Source: Paenibacillus camelliae (lineage in GTDB: Bacteria; Bacillota; Bacilli; Paenibacillales; Paenibacillaceae). From it: 64,000 nucleotides of DNA. Both the position numbers and the translations under genes were made by a program. The notes below the pieces were generated by a model that saw only the letters and a program-made list of their open reading frames with translations, did not search any database and was not told the DNA's origin. Of the stretch, positions 45,673 to 54,508 are shown in pieces. The stretch covers positions 124,001 through 188,000 of the forward strand of contig NZ_JAMBNY010000007.1 of the NCBI RefSeq assembly GCF_023715345.1, in the 5' to 3' direction. Numbering within the stretch: the first letter of the stretch is position 1; each line of letters begins with the position of its first letter.

Positions 45673-45686
45673 AAAAAGCGGTTACA
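45673..45686 (+). promoter_or_regulatory. Second candidate cre site upstream of the xylan locus
   Basis: AAAAAGCGGTTACA matches TGWAANCGNTNWCA at all positions except the first two. The pair of sites suits carbon catabolite repression. Confidence 0.45.
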
Positions 45687-45721
45687 TTACAGAGATTAGA
45701 CAGTCAGGAGAGGATACACGC

Positions 45722-46609
45722 ATGCACGAAAAGGGATTAAAGCGGTTCGCGGGCGGAATGTTTTTTATGGGTCCAGCACTGCTTATTTTTATCGGTATTA
45801 TTATCATTCCGATCCTTATGAGTATGTATTACAGCTTATTTCAATGGGACGGTATATCACAAAAAATATTTACATCAATGGATAATTACTCACGCTTGCT
45901 GAAGGACCCAGTATTATGGATCTCTCTCAAAAACTCAGTATGGCTAACCATTGGAGCATTAATTATCCAGCTTCCTGTAGGGCTTATGTTCGCCATTATC
46001 TTAGGATATAAGCTAAGAGGCTCAAATTTTTTCAAGTCAATCTATTTTACTCCAGTTATGCTGTCCACTGCCGTACTCGGCATCCTATGGAGTCAGATCT
46101 ACGATCCAAACTTCGGTCTGCTGAATGAAATGCTAAATTCACTTGGCTTACAAAGCTGGACTAGAGCTTGGCTAGGGGAAGAATCTACCGCATTACTGTC
46201 CGTCATTGCTGTCGTTGCATGGCAGTATATCGGATTCTATATTATTGTGTATGTCGGCGCGCTGCAGGGAATATCTGACGAGGTGCTGGAGGCTGCACGG
46301 GTTGAAGGAGCAAGTGAGTGGCGGATTATTTTCAACATCCAAATCCCTCTGATTTGGCCAACGATTACCTTTACGGTGCTGAACTGTGTCATTAACTCAC
46401 TGAAGTATTTTGACTTAATTTATATTATGACTGGCGGTGGTCCGAACAATTCCAGCGAGGTCATCGCGAGCTATATGATGAAAAATGCGTTCCGACTGAT
46501 GGACTTCGGATATGGCAGCACGATATCAACCTTCTTATTGCTGTTTGGACTAGCACTTGCTTTTATCATTTCTACTGTGCTTGGACAAGGCAACAAGAAA
46601 TTTAGTTAA
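45722..46609 (+). CDS. Sugar ABC transporter permease (MalF type), xylan locus
   Basis: 295 residues, six TM helices. EAA loop VLEAARVEGASEWRIIFNIQIPLIWP and the family's MTGGGPNNSSEV segment. CUT1-type permease, first gene of the xylan-oligosaccharide locus, followed 16 bp later by its partner. SD CAGGAGAGG. No ATPase gene accompanies it. Confidence 0.93.
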   Translation: MHEKGLKRFAGGMFFMGPALLIFIGIIIIPILMSMYYSLFQWDGISQKIFTSMDNYSRLLKDPVLWISLKNSVWLTIGALIIQLPVGLMFAIILGYKLRGSNFFKSIYFTPVMLSTAVLGILWSQIYDPNFGLLNEMLNSLGLQSWTRAWLGEESTALLSVIAVVAWQYIGFYIIVYVGALQGISDEVLEAARVEGASEWRIIFNIQIPLIWPTITFTVLNCVINSLKYFDLIYIMTGGGPNNSSEVIASYMMKNAFRLMDFGYGSTISTFLLLFGLALAFIISTVLGQGNKKFS

Positions 46610-46625
46610 TAGGAGGTCATCACGA

Positions 46626-47444
46626 ATGAAAGGCATAGGACGCATTGTTTTATATGTGCTATTGTTTGTACAGCTAGTTATTACAGGCTATCCCTTTGTA
46701 TGGATGACGATATCAGCATTTAAGGATAACAAGGAGTACTTCGCTAATCCCTGGGGATTGCCTTCTGTCTGGAAGTTTAGCAACTTCGCTGATGCATGGA
46801 ATCAAGGCATTAGCAGTTATCTGTTCAACAGCTTATATATTACGTTTTTCTCTGTCGTAGGCTTATTGCTAGTTGCAACGCTGATCGGTTACTACTTGTC
46901 AGTCCGCCCGTTTAGAGGATCAAAGCTGCTGCTCGGAGCATTTTTTCTAGGAATGCTTATCCCGATTCATAGTACACTAATTCCACTGTTTACCATTGCT
47001 AATGCAACGGGTACCTACGATACATTTTGGTCATTGTTCTTCCCGTATATCGCGTTCAATTTACCGATCGCTGTATTTTTATCGTATAACTTTTTTACTG
47101 CAATTCCTAAGGATCTGGAAGAGGCTGCTGTCATGGACGGCTGTGGAATCTATCAAACCTTCTTCCGCGTGTATTTTCCGCTAGCGAAGCCTATTCTCGC
47201 TACGGTTACGATTCTATCCTTCTTTAACATTATGAATGATTTTGTATTCCCACTCGTTATGGTTTCGAAGGAATCGTTGAAAACACTACCGCTTGGGCTA
47301 ATGATGTTCAAGGGCAATTTTAGTGCCAACTATTCGCTTATTAGCGCTGCGCTAGTGATAACTACAGCACCAATCATCATTTTATATACGTTTCTGCAAA
47401 AATACATCCAAAAAGGAGTGACGGCAGGGGCGGTAAAAGGTTAA
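46626..47444 (+). CDS. Sugar ABC transporter permease (MalG type), xylan locus
   Basis: 272 residues from ATG 46626 with AGGAGGT 9-10 nt upstream; a longer frame from 46557 lies inside the previous gene. Six TM helices, EAA loop LEEAAVMDGCGIYQTFFRVYFPLAKP, and C-terminal IQKGVTAGAVKG. It forms the channel with the MalF-type partner. Confidence 0.93.
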   Translation: MKGIGRIVLYVLLFVQLVITGYPFVWMTISAFKDNKEYFANPWGLPSVWKFSNFADAWNQGISSYLFNSLYITFFSVVGLLLVATLIGYYLSVRPFRGSKLLLGAFFLGMLIPIHSTLIPLFTIANATGTYDTFWSLFFPYIAFNLPIAVFLSYNFFTAIPKDLEEAAVMDGCGIYQTFFRVYFPLAKPILATVTILSFFNIMNDFVFPLVMVSKESLKTLPLGLMMFKGNFSANYSLISAALVITTAPIIILYTFLQKYIQKGVTAGAVKG

Positions 47445-47497
47445 ATGCTTGATTGGGTCATCAATATAAACAACAAGATTAAAAAGGAGAGGTTATT

Positions 47498-48781
47498 ATG
47501 AAAAAAGGATTGATCTCATTACTAGCTTTGGTCATTGTTCTAATGACGGCTTGCTCGAATAACAGTAATCAGCCAGCTGCTAGTGGTACAAGCTCAGAGG
47601 GAAGTGCTTCATCAGAGGTAACACAGCTGACGATGTGGAGTATGGAAACACGCAATAAAGATATTATTGAAGCATCGATTGATGAATTTAATGCTCAAAA
47701 CCCAGACATCGTTTTGAAAGCGGAGTTTTTCGAGGATGAAGCATTAAAAACGAAGATGAAGGTTGCTATTGCAGGTAATCAGGTTCCAGATATTATTACG
47801 TACTGGAGCGGTGAAACATTCGATACACTCGTGCAACAAGGCATGCTTGGCGAAATTACAGAATACTTGAACGAAGATCCAGCATTCCGTGACGATGTGC
47901 TTAATGGTGGTCTGGAGACCTTCACTTATGATGAGCGCAACTACGGCATTCCAGTTTTATTCAGTGGCGTTTCACTATGGTATAATAAGCAAATTTTCGC
48001 TGAGCAGGGATTAACGCCACCGACAACCTATGATGAACTGCTTGCAGTCGTTGATGCATTGAATGCAAATAATATTATTCCGATAACCGTAGCGGGTAAA
48101 GAACGTTGGCCTCTGCTTCACTGGTACTCCTATCTAGCACAGCGCATCGGTGGTACGGAGCCATTTGAAAAAGCAAAAAGCGGTGAGACAGACTTCACTG
48201 AAGAAAGCTTTGTCCAAGCTGCTGAGCTTCTGCGTGAGCTAGCTATAGATCATAAGGGCTTTGTGAATGGCTTCCTAGGTCTTGATTATGCTTCTGCAGA
48301 ATCCCTATTTACAACAGGACGTGCTGCTATGTATCTACAAGGTGAATGGGCAATGGATTCCTTCCTTGAGGATGAGATTTCTGAGCAGCTTGACTTCGTA
48401 CCTTTCCCAACAGTAGAAGGTGGTAAAGGAGACATTAACGTCTATCATGGTGGCTTTGGTGCGGGAATGGCGATTTCAGCTAAGACGAATCAAGAGGCTG
48501 CTTACAAAGCAATTCGTTTCCTAACAGATCCTGTACAGCGTAAAGCGATTAATGAGGGAGCGAATATTAGTCCGATGAAAAATGCAGGACTTGAGGAAGC
48601 GAATATGCATCCACTTGCTTACAAATATGACAGCTATATCGGTGAGAATCTAGCAGGCTTCTTCAGCTACTATGACCAATCTCTAGATGCGAAGCGTGCG
48701 GATCAATTCTTGAATTCTATCGGCGCTATTGTAGGTGTAGCTGATGCGAATATTGTAGAAGAGCTTGCAAAAGTAAAATAA
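47498..48781 (+). CDS. Sugar ABC transporter substrate-binding lipoprotein, xylan locus
   Basis: 427 residues. Lipobox LMTAC with C19 and a Ser-rich linker, then a family 1 solute-binding fold (LTMWSMETRNKDIIEASIDEFN, YGIPVLFSGVSLWYNKQIF, MYLQGEWAMDSFL). The neighbouring xylosidase suggests xylo-oligosaccharides as ligand. SD AAGGAGAGG. Confidence 0.92.
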   Translation: MKKGLISLLALVIVLMTACSNNSNQPAASGTSSEGSASSEVTQLTMWSMETRNKDIIEASIDEFNAQNPDIVLKAEFFEDEALKTKMKVAIAGNQVPDIITYWSGETFDTLVQQGMLGEITEYLNEDPAFRDDVLNGGLETFTYDERNYGIPVLFSGVSLWYNKQIFAEQGLTPPTTYDELLAVVDALNANNIIPITVAGKERWPLLHWYSYLAQRIGGTEPFEKAKSGETDFTEESFVQAAELLRELAIDHKGFVNGFLGLDYASAESLFTTGRAAMYLQGEWAMDSFLEDEISEQLDFVPFPTVEGGKGDINVYHGGFGAGMAISAKTNQEAAYKAIRFLTDPVQRKAINEGANISPMKNAGLEEANMHPLAYKYDSYIGENLAGFFSYYDQSLDAKRADQFLNSIGAIVGVADANIVEELAKVK

Positions 48782-48898
48782 TATAATATAACCAATGGAT
48801 TGATATATATTAAGTGAAGCGTTTTCGTTATAAGTGAAGGAAAACGTGCAAGAGTGAAGAACAACTAAGTGAAATGAAAAATTAAGGAGGGGCCTGCA

Positions 48899-50506
48899 AT
48901 GGCAAATATTACAAATCCAATTTTGCGCGGCTTTAATCCCGACCCATCCATTATTCGTGTAGGTGACGATTATTATATCGCAACCTCAACCTTTGAATGG
49001 TTTCCTGGTGTACAAATTCATCATTCCAAGGATCTAGTTCATTGGGAGCTAATTAATCACCCGCTTACACGTACCAGTCAGCTTGATATGGTCGGTAACC
49101 CAGACTCCGGTGGAGTCTGGGCTCCTTGTCTTAGTTATGACAAGGGGACGTTCTATCTCGTTTATACAGATGTTAAAACACATATGGGGCCATACAAGGA
49201 TACACACAACTACGTCGTAACGGCAACGAGCATTCATGGTCCTTGGTCCGAGCCTATTTATCTTAACAGTAGCGGCTTCGATCCTTCAATGTATCATGAA
49301 GAAGACGGTACGAAATGGGTCGTTAATCTAAAATGGGATCATCGTAAAGGAAAAAATTCTTTCGGCGGTATTATTATTCAGCAATTTGACGAGCAGCAGG
49401 GCAAGCTGGTTGGAGACATCCACCATATTTACGATGGAACAGAGCTTGGATTAACCGAAGGCCCTCATATCTATAAGCACGGAGATTACTATTACTTGTT
49501 CGTAGCCGAAGGCGGTACGAGACTTGGCCATGCTGAGACGATCGCGCGCAGTCGCACGCTGCTTGGCAAGTATGAAACCTCACCTCATGGTCCGCTGATT
49601 ACGTCTCGTAATCATCCAGAGCATCCAATTCAACGTGCAGGCCATGCTTCGCTTGTGGAGACACAGAATAACGAATGGTATATCGTACATCTATGTGGAA
49701 GACCGGTAACGGAGCGAGGTCATTGTATATTAGGACGAGAAACTGCCATTCAGCGAGTGGAGTGGACGGAGGATCATTGGCTGCGTATGAGTCATCAAGA
49801 GGTTACTCCTGCCATTGAAATCCCTGCACCAAATCTAGCACCACATCCGTTTGATGCAGCTACTAGCTTCCGTGACGATTTTGACGGTGAGGATTGGAGC
49901 GTGCATTGGAACTCGTTGCGGGAGCCGATTACTGAAGGCTGGGCAAGTCGTTCACAGAGAAAAGGCTGGCTGCGCTTATATGGAAGAGAATCGCTAGCTT
50001 CTATGCATCGCCAAAGTTTAATTGCTAGAAGACAGCAAGCCTTTCATATTGTAGCAGAAACAAAATTGGAATATTCACCTACTTCCTATCAGCAGATGTC
50101 TGGCTTAGTATATTATTATAATACGAAAAACTATTACTATCTTTTTGTTAGCTGGGATGATGAGAAAGGGAAATGTCTAGGTATTATTTCAAGTGATCGT
50201 GGTGCATATGATGAGCCTTTAGCAGAGTCTATCGCACTTACAGGTGAGCATACGTACCTCAGAGCTGTAGTCAATCGTGACAAGCTTCAATTCTACTATT
50301 CTGAGGACGGAACTCAGTGGCTGGAGGTAGGTCCAGTATTAGATGCAAGCATTATATCCGATGAGCACGCTGAGCTTAAAAAAGACGGCATTATGCTCGA
50401 TCAAGGCTTCACAGGAGCTTTTATAGGGGTATGTGCACAGGATTTAGGTGGAACAAGACAGCATGCTGATTTTGATTACTTTAACTACGAGGAGATGGAA
50501 GACTAA
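48899..50506 (+). CDS. xynB: GH43 beta-xylosidase
   Basis: 535 residues, the usual size of two-domain XynB enzymes. The five-bladed propeller (about 1-310) opens NPILRGFNPDPSIIRVGDDYYIATSTFEWFPGV. The catalytic base is D15, the pKa-modulating Asp is D128 (SGFDPSMY) and the acid is E187 (LTEGPHIYK). The C-terminal beta-sandwich (about 325-535) with DDFDGEDWSVHWNSLR and the SYQQMSGLVYYYNTKNYYYLFVSWD stretch completes the site in this subfamily. It is intracellular and releases xylose from xylo-oligosaccharides. SD AAGGAGGGG. Confidence 0.95.
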   Translation: MANITNPILRGFNPDPSIIRVGDDYYIATSTFEWFPGVQIHHSKDLVHWELINHPLTRTSQLDMVGNPDSGGVWAPCLSYDKGTFYLVYTDVKTHMGPYKDTHNYVVTATSIHGPWSEPIYLNSSGFDPSMYHEEDGTKWVVNLKWDHRKGKNSFGGIIIQQFDEQQGKLVGDIHHIYDGTELGLTEGPHIYKHGDYYYLFVAEGGTRLGHAETIARSRTLLGKYETSPHGPLITSRNHPEHPIQRAGHASLVETQNNEWYIVHLCGRPVTERGHCILGRETAIQRVEWTEDHWLRMSHQEVTPAIEIPAPNLAPHPFDAATSFRDDFDGEDWSVHWNSLREPITEGWASRSQRKGWLRLYGRESLASMHRQSLIARRQQAFHIVAETKLEYSPTSYQQMSGLVYYYNTKNYYYLFVSWDDEKGKCLGIISSDRGAYDEPLAESIALTGEHTYLRAVVNRDKLQFYYSEDGTQWLEVGPVLDASIISDEHAELKKDGIMLDQGFTGAFIGVCAQDLGGTRQHADFDYFNYEEMED

Positions 50507-51558
50507 TGTCTAATCAAACGATGCTAGCTGCAGTACTGAACAAGCCGCTCGATATGGAGATGAAGCAAGTGCCGATTCCTACACCTGGTAAGGATGAAGC
50601 ACTCGTTAAAGTCTATTGTATCGGGGTGTGCGGCTCAGATGTGCATTATTACGAGCATGGCAGAATCGGTCGTTATGTTGTAGAGCAGCCAATTATATTG
50701 GGACATGAGCTAGCTGGAGAGGTTGTTGCGATCGGTGAGGACGTGAACCATCTACAAGTTGGCGATCGAGTTGCGGTTGAGCCTGGGGTAACGTGCGGCA
50801 GATGCGAATATTGTAAATCAGGCCGTTACAATCTCTGTCCGGATGTTGTATTCATGGCAACACCGCCTGTAGATGGGGCATGGGCGGAATATGTTTCGGT
50901 TAGAGCAGACTTTTTGTTTAAGCTGCCAGATACGATGAGCTACGAGCAGGGTGCACTGCTTGAGCCGCTTTCTGTGGGCATCCATGCGATGAATCGAGCA
51001 GGAGTCACACCGGCTGATCGCTTATTAGTTACGGGGCTAGGTCCTATCGGTCTATTAGCGATCCAAGCGGCTAAGCTTTACGGCGTGAAGGAGATCTATG
51101 CGACAGACATGGTTCCATTCCGTCAAGAGCTGGCGATGGAGATGGGCGCTACTGCGGTGCTTGATCCGTCGAAGGAAAACGTGAAGGAACGTCTAGAGGA
51201 GCTTACTGCAGGACACGGAATTTCGGTAGTGGTTGAATCTTCTGGGAATGGCCGAGCAATCGGAGATGCTATTCGTACGGTGAAGCGTGGTGGACGCATC
51301 GTTCTAGTCGGCATGCCGGCTGTAGATGAGATTCCAGTAGAGATCAATACCATTATTGATTCAGAATTAGACATCTTTGGCTTGTTCCGTTACGCCAATA
51401 CGTACCCGGCCGCTATTGCAGCCTTGTCGAGCAGTGAGCTTGATATCGAAAAAGTCATTACGCACAAGTTCTCATTGCAGGATACACAGCAGGCCGTAGA
51501 GATGGCTCGCACACAAAAGGATACGAGCATTAAGGTTATGATTTATCCTGGTATGTAA
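50506..51558 (+). CDS. Zinc-dependent polyol (xylitol/sorbitol-type) dehydrogenase
   Basis: 350 residues, medium-chain dehydrogenase. Catalytic Zn ligands: CGSDVHYYEHG, GHELAGEV and the Glu of LLEPLSVG. Structural zinc is bound by four Cys in GVTCGRCEYCKSGRYNLCP. NAD-binding GLGPIGLLAIQAAK. The residue pattern matches sorbitol/xylitol dehydrogenase (GutB, XylB-type), so it would interconvert xylitol or another polyol with a ketose. The ATG overlaps the xylosidase stop (TAATG), placing it in the same operon. Confidence 0.88.
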   Translation: MSNQTMLAAVLNKPLDMEMKQVPIPTPGKDEALVKVYCIGVCGSDVHYYEHGRIGRYVVEQPIILGHELAGEVVAIGEDVNHLQVGDRVAVEPGVTCGRCEYCKSGRYNLCPDVVFMATPPVDGAWAEYVSVRADFLFKLPDTMSYEQGALLEPLSVGIHAMNRAGVTPADRLLVTGLGPIGLLAIQAAKLYGVKEIYATDMVPFRQELAMEMGATAVLDPSKENVKERLEELTAGHGISVVVESSGNGRAIGDAIRTVKRGGRIVLVGMPAVDEIPVEINTIIDSELDIFGLFRYANTYPAAIAALSSSELDIEKVITHKFSLQDTQQAVEMARTQKDTSIKVMIYPGM

Positions 51559-51654
51559 TCGATCGTCGTAATAGGATTACATCGTTATTATGAAGTCTAC
51601 TCTCCTAGGGAGTAGACTTCTGCTTATATGTAATGACTTGAGGGGAAGAGGAAG

Positions 51655-53376
51655 ATGAAGCAGCTCGGTAAGAGATTAGGTCTAGACACAACAAGAGGAC
51701 AAATATTAATTGGTTTTGTTGCTACAATGATGCTGATTCTCACCGTTATGTTCTCCTTTATTTATACGTTCTTATCAAAAGAGACGAAGGATAGCGCGAT
51801 GCTATATATTGAGGAAATTGCCGAGCAAGCAGGCGGACGATTAGAATCACTAATGAATGAAATTAATGTATTAACCTTGCAAATGGCAATGGATGAACGA
51901 ATGCAGAGCATTCTTATGAGTGAGTATCAAGGGGAATTAGCTACTTATGAGGAACGAATGAAGCTGAGGAAGCTGTTGCTTGATATGACAGCGTATTCAG
52001 ATACGATAGAGGAAATTGAACTTTACAGTGGTCAGAGAGCTATTTATCCACTGATTGATGAAACGATACAAACTAGAGTAGATCAGCACGTCATCCGGGA
52101 AGCTGATCGAATCGATCAAGCAGGCGCATTAATCTGGGCTGGTAAGGATCGAGAGCAAGAACAATTTTTGCTCGCAGTTAGACAAATTAAGCTAGAGAAG
52201 CTGAACTATGCTAATGGTGGATATCTTGTTATTAAAGTGAAGCCATCCTTTATTCAACTGGCAACGTCCAACAGAGAGCAGGATCAAGGGGCGGTCATGC
52301 GACTTCTTCAACAGGATGAAGTATTGCAATCGACAGGTGAGCTGGAAGGGAAGCTGTCAGAGTATTATAGCTTTGAGCGCTCAATAAAAGGGACAAGCTG
52401 GGTGCTGCAAATGATGGTTCAAAAGAAGCTGGTATTGTCCGATGTATACTGGCTGCGTAACCTATTGCTGTTGCTTCTGCTTATAAGTATCGGACTCGTG
52501 GCAATTATGTCTTACTATTTGGCTCATGTGATCTCTTCTCCAGTAAAGAGCTTGATTCGCGTAATGCAGGGCAGCAAGCATGGTGCGCCAAGGGACAATC
52601 CTATTGATTACTACAACAAGGAAGTTAATCAGTTAAACATTACCTACAATCAGATGGTGAAGCAGATTGATTACTTAATTAAATCAGTCTATGAAAAGGA
52701 GCTTCTCAAAAGCCGCAGTGAAATTCGAGCGCTGCATTCACAAATTAATCCGCATTTTTTGTTTAACACGCTTGATGCGATTTATTGGGATCATATCGAA
52801 AAAGGAGAGAAGGAGCTGGCGCATATCGTCGTTCAGCTTGCAGATTTGTTCCGCTATAGCATACAGCAACATCATGGAGATGGCTTTGTTTCAATTAAGC
52901 AGGAGCTGGAGCAAGTGGAGCGCTATACCAATCTAATGAAGCTCAGATGGCAGGAACGACTAACGATGCATATCGATCGAGAAGAAGAACTGCTTACTGT
53001 AAAGATACCGAAGCTATTAATACAGCCGCTCGTTGAAAATGCAATTGTACATGGCATCGAGCCGATGCCAGATGGCGGCGTAGTTCGCGTTCATCTTTAC
53101 AGACATAGAGATCGCTGTGTTATTCAGGTGAAGGACAATGGGATTGGCATGACGGCCAAGCAGCTTGAGATGCTGCGGCAGAAGCTTCAGCAAAGCAATG
53201 AAGCAACCGTGCAGCATTCCAATCGAGGGATCGGTTTATATACGATTCATCGCTTATTAAAGCTGCATTATGGTGAGAGCTTCGGCCTGCATATCGAGAG
53301 CAAGGAACAGTTTGGGACAAGCATTACATTAGAAATTCCGCTTACGCTGAGTACAACACAGGAGGCTGCGCGATGA
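51655..53376 (+). CDS. YesM-type sensor histidine kinase
   Basis: 573 residues. TM helices at about 17-38 and 265-290 enclose a ~225-residue extracellular sensor (dCache-like). HAMP follows, then the His_kinase domain with the phospho-acceptor motif INPHFLFNTLDAIYW (H367) and the ATPase N-box PLVENAIVHG and G boxes DNGIGM and NRGIGLYTIHRLL. This LytS/YesM class senses extracellular saccharides or their binding proteins in Paenibacillus. It overlaps the YesN regulator by 4 bp and lies just behind the xylan operon. Confidence 0.93.
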   Translation: MKQLGKRLGLDTTRGQILIGFVATMMLILTVMFSFIYTFLSKETKDSAMLYIEEIAEQAGGRLESLMNEINVLTLQMAMDERMQSILMSEYQGELATYEERMKLRKLLLDMTAYSDTIEEIELYSGQRAIYPLIDETIQTRVDQHVIREADRIDQAGALIWAGKDREQEQFLLAVRQIKLEKLNYANGGYLVIKVKPSFIQLATSNREQDQGAVMRLLQQDEVLQSTGELEGKLSEYYSFERSIKGTSWVLQMMVQKKLVLSDVYWLRNLLLLLLLISIGLVAIMSYYLAHVISSPVKSLIRVMQGSKHGAPRDNPIDYYNKEVNQLNITYNQMVKQIDYLIKSVYEKELLKSRSEIRALHSQINPHFLFNTLDAIYWDHIEKGEKELAHIVVQLADLFRYSIQQHHGDGFVSIKQELEQVERYTNLMKLRWQERLTMHIDREEELLTVKIPKLLIQPLVENAIVHGIEPMPDGGVVRVHLYRHRDRCVIQVKDNGIGMTAKQLEMLRQKLQQSNEATVQHSNRGIGLYTIHRLLKLHYGESFGLHIESKEQFGTSITLEIPLTLSTTQEAAR

Positions 53377-54089
53377 CCTTTCGAATATTAGTAACGGACG
53401 ATGAAAAGCATTCTAGAGTTGGGGTATCAACTACACTAAGGCAGCAATATAAGGAGAAGCTTCATATCGATACTGCTAATCATGGTGAGGAAGCGTTTGA
53501 GCTTATTGGCAGACATGCCTATGATTTGCTTATTACAGACATTCGTATGCCTAAGATGGATGGTTTACAGCTACTTGAAGCACTGCGCAACGATAACAAC
53601 CGAATTGATACGATTCTGCTGACTGGCTTTGCAGAATTTGAATATGCACAGCAAGGAATTAAGCTCGGAGCAATAGATTACTTAGTGAAGCCAATCCATC
53701 AAGAACAGCTAATTGCTTCTGTTGAACGGGTGCTACACTCAGTAAAAAAGGCTGACCATCGATATATAAGCAGCAACTCCTACATTCAGGAGGCTATAGA
53801 CTTTATGGAGCAGCATATCGCGGAGGCCTTTACGATTAAAGAGGTTTCGAGCCATGTGCATCTGAATGCAAGCTACTTTAGTGTGCTGTTTAAAGAAGAG
53901 ACAGGCAACTCCTTTACAGATTTTTTAAGCACGCTGCGTATTGAAAAAGCGAAAATGCTATTGCGGGACACTGAGCTTAGCCTGGATGACATCTGTGAGC
54001 AGATAGGAATTCAATCGACGAGCTATTTTATTAAAATGTTCAAGAAGTTTGAGGGAGTTACTCCAAACCAATTTCGTATTAAAGAATAG
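53373..54089 (+). CDS. YesN-type response regulator with AraC DNA-binding domain
   Basis: 238 residues. The receiver domain has VTDDEKHSR and phospho-acceptor D56 (LLITDIRMPKMDG), then LVKPIHQEQL. The AraC domain (about 130-238) has two HTHs, FTIKEVSSHVHLNASYFSVLFKEETG and LSLDDICEQIGIQSTSYFIKMFKKFEGVTP. The start overlaps the kinase stop (ATGA). It probably activates the xylan transporter and xylosidase genes upstream. Confidence 0.94.
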   Translation: MTFRILVTDDEKHSRVGVSTTLRQQYKEKLHIDTANHGEEAFELIGRHAYDLLITDIRMPKMDGLQLLEALRNDNNRIDTILLTGFAEFEYAQQGIKLGAIDYLVKPIHQEQLIASVERVLHSVKKADHRYISSNSYIQEAIDFMEQHIAEAFTIKEVSSHVHLNASYFSVLFKEETGNSFTDFLSTLRIEKAKMLLRDTELSLDDICEQIGIQSTSYFIKMFKKFEGVTPNQFRIKE

Positions 54090-54148
54090 ATATGTTCTAT
54101 GCCCTTTGCCATAGTGTTACGACATGAGGGTGCATGAACAATAAAATA

Positions 54149-54182
54149 ATCCACCACGATATCGTTGTCGTGGTGGATTTAA
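54149..54182 (+). terminator. First of two terminators after the YesMN genes
   Basis: ATCCACCACGA (54149-54159) pairs with TCGTGGTGGAT (54168-54178), an 8-nt loop, but only TTAAC follows the stem. Confidence 0.65.
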
Positions 54183-54195
54183 CAACTTTTTAAGT

Positions 54196-54253
54196 ATGCC
54201 GAACGAATGAGAGAAGTTTCGTTGAGATTTCGCTCATTCGTTCGGTATTTTTA
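54196..54253 (+). terminator. Second, stronger terminator after the YesMN genes
   Basis: ATGCCGAACGAATGAG (54196-54211) pairs with 54233-54248 over 16 bp with one mismatch position, followed by TTTTTAC. Confidence 0.85.
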
Positions 54254-54318
54254 CGCATGCTCTAAACCATTTTTTACCAGTAGCCTCTTTTTTTATATAA
54301 TTTCTTCGTTCTACTCTA

Positions 54319-54344
54319 TAATTCCTAACGCATAAAGTCGATAT
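54319..54344 (+). promoter_or_regulatory. Possible SigD (motility) promoter upstream of the chemoreceptor
   Basis: TAAT, 14 bp, GTCGATAT (54337-54344) approaches the sigma-D consensus TAAA-N15-GCCGATAT. Sigma-D control would fit a chemoreceptor gene. Confidence 0.4.
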
Positions 54345-54389
54345 ATTATATAATTCGACCTTTTACACTAACAGTCGACAAAATAATCG

Positions 54390-54419
54390 TTGACTATGCG
54401 AAACTCGATGCTATATAAT
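54390..54419 (+). promoter_or_regulatory. Possible SigA promoter upstream of the chemoreceptor
   Basis: -35 TTGACT (54390-54395) and -10 TATAAT (54414-54419) with 18-bp spacing. The rest of the 54254-54508 gap is AT-rich and has no gene. Confidence 0.6.
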
Positions 54420-54508
54420 GTGAAATTGGTTGGAAAAACTTCCTATAAAGTCATTAAATTGGCAATCAGCAAGCTGCAAAAAATAAAATACAGGAGTGGA
54501 AAAACAGC

